A DNA stretch of 64,000 bases, from the NCBI GenBank assembly GCA_963377175.1, contig CAUJNA010002868.1, positions 672,978 to 736,977 of the forward strand, in the 5' to 3' direction. Positions 58,001-64,000 of this stretch are shown in pieces. The DNA comes from Effrenium voratum. Lineage: Eukaryota; Sar; Dinophyceae; Suessiales; Symbiodiniaceae. Position numbers and translations under genes: made by a program. Numbering within the stretch: the stretch's first letter is position 1; each line of letters begins with the position of its first letter. The notes under the pieces were generated by a model, which saw only the letters and a program-made list of their open reading frames with translations, was not told where the DNA came from and did not search any database.

Positions 58001-61000
58001 CGCATGGTTACCGTGGGTGCCAGAGTTGGCCGATGGGAAGTCACAGGAAATGAGCGTGGTAGAACTGCCCATGGCTATCAACACTATCGAACATCCAAGC
58101 CCTGACACTCGTTCCGCCCGCCCTGCCCAAGCTTGCCCTTGTCTCTATTCCAGCCAAAAGTGCTCCTTGCGCATGATGGCAGACTGGTATTCTATGAGCG
58201 CCATATGGAGAGTGTATGGTGTAACCTTGGAAACTTGACCGAACGTGAGCCATGCATTCTCCGCGCTTGAGCTGCCTACATCTCTGCCCCTGAGATACCA
58301 GCATTGAGCTCTTTGTCAATGAGGTACATCTTCGACTGCTCTGGCATATAGCCTAGCAAGTACCTCATGTTTTTCAGACTTTTGCGAAGCTGACGCGCTG
58401 TTCCAGTGAGGCAGGCTAGAAAGGACATCCCCCCTCTTCGACCACACCAACGAGCCTCCCACCAACCCCCCTGAAACTTTTTCCAGATACCCACTGAGTG
58501 GAGCACTGTGTTCGGTCCAAATGGGCCAAGGTCTCCTGCATCGATGCGGCCGCAATCTGCTCTTGCAAACGATGTTCGTCAGGAGAGATGTGGGTATGAG
58601 CTGTTGTTCCCGGGTGAACAACTTTGTGATCTGAACCTTCCGAGAGGGTGATATGTAGTTGGAAGTGGAACCTTTGGGGCGACTCGCAATTGGAAATGTA
58701 GGATTTGTAATTGGATATCAGAAATGCGTAGCTAGAACTATGCAATGGCCTTTCGGCAGGAGAAGGCATCGTGTGCACCACACTCAATACACCATTGAGG
58801 GTCTCCTTATTTATGCTTCAAACATCGCTCGCAACTGATAGGAACAGCACAACCAAAAGGTGCCATGAAGCCATCAACCTCATTGGGGTTGCATTAGGGT
58901 CATATCAGATGGTGTAAAAGTGTGGCGCCTATGAGTACGTGGGTGCCTTAAGCGTAGCCTGCCAAAGTGGCAATCGGCAGCGCGGACCCCATTGCACGGA
59001 TCACGGTTCCCCCCCCCCTTCCTGGCATTTGTCGACAAGACTGAAACAGTCGGGATGGGTTGTCAAAAAATGGCCGAGCGGCTCTTGGCCGCCCAATTGT
59101 TGAATGGGGGTCCTGTTGAAAAAAGGGTTCATGGTTTCAACAACCCTCAACCACGCAACCCTTAAGAAGATGCCCGATGCATATTTCCATGTGTTTGTAT
59201 ACATGTGTGTACATATACATATACATATATATATATATGTGTGTGTACATGTACATGTGTATATATGTATATATACATGTATATATATATATATGTATGT
59301 GATGTAATGTAACGCAATGTAACGTGCTCAATGTAAAGTAACGTAACGTAACGTTCCGTACTGTACTGGTATGTACGTATGTAGGTATGTAGGTGTGTAG
59401 GTGTGTAGGTATGTAGGTATGTAGGTATGTAGCTATGTAGGTATGTAGGTATGTAGGTAGCTAGTGTATGTATATATGTATGTATGCATGTATGTATGTA
59501 TGTATGTATGTATGTATGTATGTGTGTATGTATGTATGTATGTATGTATGTATGTATGTATGTATGTATGTATGTATGTATGTATGTATGCGTTTATGTA
59601 TGTACGTATGTTTGTACGTATGTATGTATGTATCTGTGTATGTGTGTATGTATGTATGTATGTATGTATGTATGACATGCATATCCAACATGTGAATGTG
59701 CATATATAATCATATATATATCTATGTAGATATTGGGTCTCCCCCCAAAACCAGGAACAGTGAGCACAAATAGGAGCACACAAAAAAAGAACAAAAAACA
59801 ACTTTCCTTTGTTTAAAAATTAGGTGCCTGCGCACCCCTGAAACCTACATTACTCCTTCTGCATCCGGGGGGAGAATGCCGGGAAACTGAAATTAGTTGG
59901 CTCAAAGAGCATTTGGACTGTGATTGATGTTTCCCAATACAATGGGAAAGTTAAAAAGGCACACGCAACCCGACGGCTCAGCACAGCTGCTGCAACATTT
60001 CCTTTCCCTCATTCCTTTCTGTTTGGCTTTGTCACGCCGCTGCTTCCCACATCACCCCCCTCCCAGTCAACCTCCCCCTGCCCAAAGCCAAAGCCTTCCC
60101 CGTGTCGAGGTTTTTCATTTTTTCAGCCTCCTCTCCCAACCTCCCCTCTTCTTACCTGCGGCCCTCACCCAAACCTCCCAGCCCTCCTCCTGCGCAGACC
60201 TCCAGCCCTTTGCGTTTTTTTCTTGTGGGTTTCGTGGTGTTTTTTTGTGCTCCTGCTTGTGGTTTCCCGTGATGAAAAATAGTAGCGGGGTTTTTGGGGA
60301 GGGTATTGCGGTTTTGGGGTGGTCCTTTGTGCTTGTTCTTGTAGGTTTCGCGCTTCTTTTTGCGCTCCTCCCGCTATTGAACTGCTTATTAAGAAACGCA
60401 TTTTTTGGTCGATCTGCGGTCATCCGGATTTTAGGCAGCCGAGTCGAGCTCGTTGATTTCCTGTTAAACTGTGCATTAAGAAACGCATTTTTTGGTCGAT
60501 CTGTGGTCATCCGGACTTTTGCAGTCACATTTTGCAATTTTGGGCAGCCAACTTGAACTTGTCGATTTCCTACTAAACTGTCTATTAAGAAACTCATCTG
60601 CTTTTGCAATCACATGTTTGCTTGCAATTTTTGAACTGTGCATTAGGAGACGCACTTTTTTGTCGATCTGCGGCATCCGCACTTTTGTAATCGCACTTTG
60701 ACAGTTTTGGCAGGTCTGTAGTTCGTCTATATCCTATCACACTGCTTTCGATCTGCAGTCATCCGCACTTTTGTAATCGCCTTTTGACAGCTTTGGCAGG
60801 CCTGTGGTTCGTCTATCGCTTTCGATCTGTGGGCATCCGGATTTTTGTAGCCAAATGTGTTTTGGGCCCCGAATGCTTTGGGAGCTTGGGCGGGTGGTGT
60901 TTTCCAGCCAACAGCTGTAGGTTCCAACGTTCCAAGTGTTGTTCGTTTCCTGACATCGGATTGACCCTAAACCCTAAACTTCTTTTGCTAGATTTAATTT

Positions 61001-63892
61001 AAACCCTAAAGGATTTTGAGTCGCTTTGCCCCCCCCTTCCCTATCCTCCAAACGTGCGCCTGCGCGGTGTTTTGCAGCGCCGACCTTCAAAAACTCGATG
61101 TTTGTTGCCACCTCTTTCTGGGTTCTGCGCAACTGTCGTCATTTTTGATCTTTAAAAGCGCAAAAACTCGATGTGTTTTTGCGTTTTTTCTGAGCTGCCT
61201 GGGTTGTTTATAAGCAAAATGTGCGCAAGGTGTTGCTTCTGAAGTTCCAAATGGCCAATTCCTTTCATTTGAGCTAACATGTGTCAAATCTATATAAACT
61301 CTAAAAAAGAACGGCCACTTCCAGGACTGGCTCAAAAATGTTGTCCCGCGATGACGAGTAGTAGCGGGGTCTCTGGGGGGGAGGGGTGATTGGAGCTTTG
61401 CGGTGCTTTTTTGTGCTTTTTTCTTGTGCTTTTTCTTGTGTTTTTTATTGTGCTTTGTTTGCCTTTTTTCTCCAAAATGAAAATTGGCCGAAAATGCCCA
61501 GAATTGCGGGAGATGGCCGGAGTCAGCGCCAGCTCGGCGCCAGCTCGGCGCCAGCTCGGCGCCAGCTCGGCGCCAGCTCGGCCAGGGCCAGCGCGGCTGG
61601 CCAGGCCAGCAGACAGCCGGCTGTCTGGGTCGCAAGGCAAAGTGGTGGCGGCTGTTGTTGCGCCGGCGTTGGGGAAGCACAAAGGCCCTGGCCCTGAACC
61701 TGACCTGTCTTTCAGCACCTGAGGCTCCTGCACCAGGCCCTCAAACGGAAGCTGAAAGAAAAGACGCTCCAACGTGTTCTGGCTCTGGGCGAAGCGGCCA
61801 GCTCTGCGCTGACTGCGCCACATCCTGCCTGGTTGTGATTTTGCAATCTGTCAGATCAAGATGGTGTTGGCGTTAGCGATTTGCTTTCAACTTGCAGCGA
61901 CGGAGGAAAAGTGGTAGTGGTAGTCACTGTCTATGTCAGTGCCTATGTGTATTTTATTATGCTATGTCTATGTCTATGTCTATGTTTACGACTCCTGAAG
62001 CAAGTTTAAACTTTACCAAGGCCCCCGAATCCTAATGCACTTACAGACCAGTGAGACCCCAAAAGCCCAGCACTATAAACCAGCAGGGACAGGCACTGTA
62101 TATGGACCTGGGCATGAAAAGACACCACTCCCCTCCCCACTGCATCATCATAAAGACCAAACAAACACGCAACCTAGAATTGGTAGGCCGTGCTTACCCC
62201 AAACCAATTTGGGTTTTCTGGCGGTCATACCTGTGGGGTGTACACTGGCGCTGTGAAAACACTGTAAATACGAGTGTGTCTGCTTGTTTGTGGGCATAAC
62301 TGAGCTGAATGGCTTTCCACAAAGAACTACGCACTGAGTATCCACACCATAAGCCATAAACGGAATCCGTTTTGATGTCAATTCATGTAGCGGTTTCAAG
62401 TGTGGCCCGGCAAGCATAGTTTTGAATTGCGGGTTAAGAAACAGAGAAAGAACAGCTACTTCTCTGGTGATGCAAGGGTGCAAACAATTACATAAACTTG
62501 AATGCTTCACTGTTCAACAAAGAGACACACATGCTCTTGTTTGTGGCGCGAAGCTCCAAAACATACAAAGGGATGAACCCACGCAGTGTTGGAGGACTGA
62601 AAGCTCCACGCAATGCATAGGCTTTTGGAGCCTGGGGCAGGTTTTGGGGTTTCGAGGCACAACGTACTGGACATGTACAGCAGTTGAGCGGTCTACAGCT
62701 CCAAAGCAAGAAAATGTGCATGTTTGGAAGCCCGATGTATAGGTGCCGGTCATATTGCAATATTGAAGTTTACATATCCAAAGCCTTACAGTACGCAAAT
62801 GCTCACGCTTTGGATAAACATCTAGTTTGACGAGTTTGCCTAAAGCAGGAAGTCAAGTCAAGTCTAAGGCCGCAAGCCTGCCAAAGGGTACTTGAAAAGC
62901 CTCCTTGTTTTTTGTCATGCTTGTCTTTGCTTTCAAACACGACAAATGGAAAACCCTTGAAAACGGCTAGTTTCTTGAGAAGAACGATGCTTGAAAAGAA
63001 TGGGGAGCCATGGAAATACACATACATATATATATATATATATGTCTACGTGTCGCACCCGCGTTAAGCAAGAAATAACAGGCCCCGGGCGCGCAGAACT
63101 CAGCCCCTGCCTGTGAGCCGGCCACCATGCAGGTCAGCCGCTGGGCACTGGAAATGTAGACCTCGGGGTCTTGGGGCGAGAATCCACAGCTTCTCAAAAT
63201 GGCTGTGGCTCAAATTATAGCGTGACCCTAGCGCCTTTTTCCTCAAGTAGGGTCCTCTAAATCTAAAGCGGTTGGCTTGCTTCTGGGCTCCCTTCAAATT
63301 GCGCTTAACCACTGTGAAGATGTGGAAAAAAAACCCAAAAAAGCGCTCTTCGTTGAGGCCCCTTGTCACATTGGCGGAGACTCAAAGTGCCAAGCATTCC
63401 CTAATGGAGGCTCCATTTGGCACCCCTTGTGTCATGTCAAAACCTTTCGACAAAACCGTTCCGCCTCAATCCCAAACTGCTGGATTTGACACGTGAAATA
63501 CTTGTGATGTAACGGATGCATCTCATCTTGAATAGACGATTGAGCATTCCGTCGTGGTTCAAGTTATGGCATTGTGGCAAAATTGAAGGGGTCCGTCCCT
63601 CCTTTTCCTGCCCAAATTGACTTTCTCGATTTACAAAGTGTCCGACGCTCCCACAGGACCGCATGAGGTCCGCATGAAAGCCAATGGCACTGCATGAGGC
63701 TTACGCTGGGGCCAAACAATCCCGTAGAAGCATTGAGGCAAACCCATGGAGCCCGACACAATCCACACCAACCCTTGGATCCTGTAGGCGACAAGAACCA
63801 AAACGGCTTTTGCCGGACACAGTTTGAGGGCTTCAGTGCCCAAAGGCCGGGGGCGCCGCGAAGCAGTCGCCCACCCAAATCCCGCTCACCAC
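48955..63892 (-). CDS. COPB2: Coatomer subunit beta-prime (beta'-COP), partial, 17 joined exons
   Basis: Beta'-COP is a subunit of the COPI coat that forms vesicles on Golgi membranes. Seventeen minus-strand exons (listed separately) join with matching phases into 906 bases, 302 codons, without a stop. The product follows the known family in order: a WVGDCF strand and an S-S-x-x-R-L strand at the end of the second propeller, then AHLDRT-x-YLLGYxP and YLIDKELN. After these come IEYQSAIMRK, RIARFLENQGY, EHRFELATQLGKL, WKNLGDVAL, LLYTSVGDAEG, RLPE-AAFFARTYCPS, W-x-x-DLAKVN and SLADP. The N-terminal WD40 propeller must lie beyond 64,000 on the right. Exons are only 29 to 84 bases and fill 6% of the span. 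Fifteen of sixteen donors are GC or GA. The family call rests on remembered family motifs, without an alignment run, but the ordered match over 300 residues leaves little doubt. Confidence 0.93.
49206..49343 (+). repeat. 62-bp tandem duplication
   Basis: Two nearly perfect copies around CACCATTTTGCACGAGCCCA and TTCAGGGCAGGTGTCGCAAT, in the COPB2 intron between exons 50,348 and 49,036. They differ at about two positions. Confidence 0.96.
49344..50347. other. COPB2 intron remainder
   Basis: Contains small ATGATATCTA-type repeats (49,372-49,440) and no exon that fits COPB2. Confidence 0.5.
50348..50400 (-). CDS. COPB2: COPB2 exon (SLADP)
   Basis: Seventeen codons plus two bases, AVADSLADPAKPGPLPG; the join to the next exon gives PGLFPDLF as in the family (SLADP...LFP). 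Acceptor GCCCAG before GCGG; GC donor (CT then GCGTTC). The in-frame TAG at 50,338-50,340 is read as intronic. Confidence 0.9.
50659..50697 (-). CDS. COPB2: COPB2 micro-exon (WTADLAKVNQ)
   Basis: Thirteen codons, VQIWTADLAKVNQ, equal to the family W-x-x-x-L-x-K-V-N segment between ARTY and SLADP. Acceptor CTGAG before GTGC; GC donor (CAG then GCCTTC). Confidence 0.93.
50955..51002 (-). CDS. COPB2: COPB2 exon (AAFFARTYCPS)
   Basis: Sixteen codons, AAFFARTYCPSELSRI, a near-invariant beta'-COP motif. Acceptor ATGAG before GCGG; GC donor (ATT then GCCATG). The opposite strand here reads open for 60 codons ending with a stop, but that is a shadow of this exon. Confidence 0.94.
51244..51273 (-). 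CDS. COPB2: COPB2 micro-exon (RLPE)
   Basis: Thirty bases, VLVNANRLPE, matching the family L-L-x-x-x-x-R-L/I-P-E that directly precedes AAFLARTY. Acceptor GTCAG before GTGC; GC donor (GAA then GCAGTT). Confidence 0.92.
51493..51561 (-). CDS. COPB2: COPB2 exon (solenoid helix)
   Basis: Twenty-three codons, ESNICNISVLCYLLLGQTKA then ALE, matching the family N-N-V-A-F-x-x-x-F-x-x-G-K helix. Acceptor CGCCAG before GAG; GC donor (GAG then GCACGA). Confidence 0.92.
52703..52790 (+). repeat. Dispersed intronic repeat, copy 2
   Basis: Plus-strand counterpart of 4,826-4,925 (ACTAAGGGTTACCTGAGCTA, TGGGGTCGCCCAGCTGTTTA, GAGTTCCGGAGAAACTCTGG). It lies just downstream of COPB2 exon 52,855-52,932. Confidence 0.65.
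52855..52932 (-). CDS. COPB2: COPB2 exon (LFLLYTSVGDAEG)
   Basis: Twenty-six codons starting DLGALFLLYTSVGDAEGVMA, a solenoid repeat characteristic of beta'-COP. Acceptor GGCAG before GACC; GC donor (GAG then GCGCAT). The frame stays open past the donor, but those codons do not resemble the family. Confidence 0.93.
52933..54010. other. COPB2 intron, nothing recognised
   Basis: Mixed-composition intron. A segment at 53,809-53,835 recurs at 53,909-53,935 (TAAATGGTCCATT). Confidence 0.5.
54011..54051 (-). CDS. COPB2: COPB2 exon (DFSLAKRCFSEAK)
   Basis: Two bases plus 13 codons. It reads GDFSLAKRCFSEAK once joined to the previous exon, then DLGALFLLY in the next, as in the family (F-x-LAxECxxxAxDxxGLLLL). 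Acceptor CTCAG before GCGA; GA donor (AAG then GACTTG). Confidence 0.92.
54052..55110. other. COPB2 intron
   Basis: Holds a short GC-rich segment at 54,712-54,800 that reads open on the minus strand, but the joins around it are already phase-complete without it. Confidence 0.5.
55111..55144 (-). CDS. COPB2: COPB2 exon (WKNLGDVALEQ)
   Basis: Eleven codons plus one base, WKNLGDVALEQ, matching the family WKQLxxLA helix. GC donor. The acceptor is AG before T instead of G, the only exception among the sixteen COPB2 acceptors. The frame is open upstream, so the 5' edge is the least certain of this set. Confidence 0.82.
56206..56289 (-). CDS. COPB2: COPB2 exon (EHRFELATQLGKL)
   Basis: Twenty-eight codons beginning DDEHRFELATQLGKLQMA, the strongest single family match in the window (the family has D-x-x-HRFELALQLGEL). 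Acceptor AACAG before GATG; GC donor (CAG then GCTGGG). Largest of the well-defined COPB2 exons here. Confidence 0.95.
56547..56619 (-). CDS. COPB2: COPB2 exon (RIARFLENQGY)
   Basis: One base plus 24 codons including RIARFLENQGYQSEALQISK, equal to the family helix pair RVAHFLEKQGF...AL. Acceptor TCGAG before GTCGC; GA donor (AAG then GACCGA). Confidence 0.93.
57437..57477 (-). CDS. COPB2: COPB2 exon (DFATAETYFAQLP)
   Basis: Thirteen codons plus GA. With the first base of the next exon it reads DFATAETYFAQLPE, and the join to SLHNRIARFLE keeps exactly the family spacing between the D-F-x-x-A-x-x helix and ARFLE. GC donor (GA then GCCACG); acceptor CCAG before GAC. Confidence 0.9.
58166..58225 (-). 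CDS. COPB2: COPB2 exon (IEYQSAIMRK)
   Basis: Twenty codons, VTPYTLHMALIEYQSAIMRK, matching the family helix with EYQTAVMRR. Acceptor CCAAG before GTTAC; GA donor (AAG then GAGCAC). Phase 0 on both sides. Confidence 0.92.
58303..58363 (-). CDS. COPB2: COPB2 exon (YLLGYxP...LIDKELN)
   Basis: One base plus 20 codons, YLLGYMPEQSKMYLIDKELN, a textbook beta'-COP segment joining the propeller to the solenoid. Acceptor ATGAG before GTAC; GC donor (AAT then GCTGGT). Confidence 0.93.
58507..58535 (-). CDS. COPB2: COPB2 micro-exon (AHLDRT)
   Basis: Twenty-nine bases encode ETLAHLDRT plus two bases of a Gln codon. AHLDRT is nearly invariant in beta'-COP and directly precedes YLLGY, which opens the next exon. 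Acceptor GCAG before GAG; the donor is GT (GTGCTC), the only GT donor in this gene. Confidence 0.9.
59200..59690 (+). repeat. TA then GTAT tetranucleotide array
   Basis: TA/CATA units (59,200-59,300), then GTAACGTAACGT-like units (59,310-59,355), GTAGGTAT units (59,375-59,460) and a long (GTAT)n block with a few G/C changes to 59,690. Confidence 0.95.
60380..60850 (+). repeat. ~87-bp tandem repeat, decaying
   Basis: TTAAGAAACGCATTTTTTGG followed by TCGATCTG-GGTCATCCG starts near 60,389 and 60,476. Diverged copies carrying CGATCTG, CATCCG and TTTTGTAATCGC continue to about 60,845. Confidence 0.85.
60964..61012 (+). repeat. Telomere-like CCCTAAA units
   Basis: Two adjacent CCCTAAA units (60,965-60,978) and a third at about 61,001. 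TTTAGGG is the telomere repeat reported for dinoflagellates and plants. Only three units, so an interstitial trace at most. Confidence 0.6.
61518..61592 (+). repeat. ~10-bp tandem repeat (CAGCTCGGCGC)
   Basis: Five or six copies of a 10-11-base unit with GCGCCAGCTCGG at its core. Confidence 0.92.
61716..61831 (+). CDS. Candidate plus-strand exon inside a COPB2 intron
   Basis: A pyrimidine-rich CTGTCTTTCAG precedes HLRLLHQALKRKLKEKTLQR, VLALGEAASSALTAPHPAW, a good basic helix, then GT (GTTGTG). Two more plus-strand frames just upstream are also open. If real it is a nested gene on the opposite strand; a chance reading cannot be excluded. Confidence 0.35.
63020..63047. repeat. TA microsatellite
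   Basis: Short ATAT run in the COPB2 intron, about 65 bases downstream on the minus strand of exon 63,111. Confidence 0.85.
63111..63161 (-). CDS. COPB2: COPB2 exon, propeller strand
   Basis: Seventeen codons, VYISSAQRLTCMVAGSQ, aligned with the family strand that has two serines followed by x-x-R-L. Acceptor GAG before GTC; donor GC (CAG then GCAGGG). It is followed by a 4.6-kb intron, the longest in this gene here. The reading frame stays open past the donor, so the end is set by the phase-matched join to the next exon. Confidence 0.88.
63162..63859. other. COPB2 intron
   Basis: No repeat array; open frames on both strands have no splice or family support. Confidence 0.5.
63860..63892 (-). 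CDS. COPB2: COPB2 exon, end of second propeller (WVGDCF)
   Basis: Encodes VVSGIWVGDCF, matching the conserved G-x-WVGDCF strand of beta'-COP. Acceptor is CCAG before GTGG; donor is GC (TTC then GCGGCG). Eleven codons, phase 0 at both ends. First COPB2 exon visible in the window; earlier exons lie to the right of it. Confidence 0.9.
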
Positions 63893-64000
63893 CTGGCGGG
63901 GTCGGTGCATCGAATGGTGCGCTGAGCAGTTGGGATGGCAGGCGTCTTTTGGCATGCGCCAAAACCAGGATCCTTTCTGAATTGGTCTCCCAGGCGAAAG

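Larger units (their letters stand above)
58536..63110. other. Large COPB2 intron with repeats and a possible nested plus-strand exon
   Basis: 4.6 kb containing the GTAT array, a ~87-bp tandem repeat, a telomere-like motif, a 10-bp GC-rich array and a plus-strand open segment; each is listed separately. Confidence 0.7.

Noticed and set aside
59433..59801. Tyr/Ile/His and Met/Tyr/Val repeat frames
   Set aside because: Products of the GTAT microsatellite.
63190..63215. Possible dinoflagellate spliced-leader RNA gene (AAAATGGCTGTGGCTCAAA)
   Set aside because: Resembles the leader only loosely; the GGCTCAAG end and a downstream small-RNA structure are missing.

Overview
The window looks like nuclear DNA of a dinoflagellate, most like the long-intron genomes of Symbiodiniaceae and their relatives; the species cannot be told from the sequence. 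The evidence is short GC-rich exons separated by long repeat-rich introns, introns that nearly all end AG before a G, and 5' splice sites that are mostly GC or GA instead of GT. Genes lie head-to-tail on one strand, a start codon sits 9 bases behind a possible trans-splice acceptor, and a TTTAGGG-type telomere-like motif is present. Continuous open reading frames are mostly chance or repeat-derived, so genes were found by joining exons whose phases and protein families agree.

Two large genes, both on the minus strand, fill most of the window. The right half (about 43.1 to beyond 64.0 kb) is the 3' part of the gene for coatomer subunit beta-prime (COPB2, beta'-COP). Seventeen exons between 63,892 and 48,955 join into an unbroken 302-codon frame that follows the family from the end of the second propeller through the alpha-solenoid. 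They occupy only 906 of 14,938 bases. A proline/alanine/acidic tail is spread over less certain exons down to about 43.1 kb.

The left half (about 38.8 kb to the left edge) is a second minus-strand gene, or a run of genes that cannot be separated. It begins with a likely start codon at 38,753. Eighteen exons from 28,383 to 9,249 join into a continuous 695-codon frame: a BART (Arl2-binding, CFAP36-like) domain, a region resembling a cytosolic fatty-acid-binding/calycin barrel, and alpha-helical coiled-coil segments. Further exons to 5,123 build a PDZ domain followed by a Pro/Ala linker. This domain combination is not one I know.

The introns and the 4.3-kb intergenic space hold the rest. There is a 3-kb TG-type array (19.96-22.98 kb), a 0.58-kb GAT array (15.13-15.70 kb), and a diverged AT-rich ~170-bp tandem repeat (10.6-11.7 kb). 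A 3.9-kb element has two ~1.5-kb inverted arms (34.05-37.96 kb). Between the two genes (38.8-43.1 kb) lie stacked satellites of 61- and 63-bp units, a tRNA-derived sequence and a broken intronless open region. Several dispersed repeat families recur in introns of both genes. No rRNA gene, intact tRNA gene, CRISPR array or prokaryotic feature was seen.
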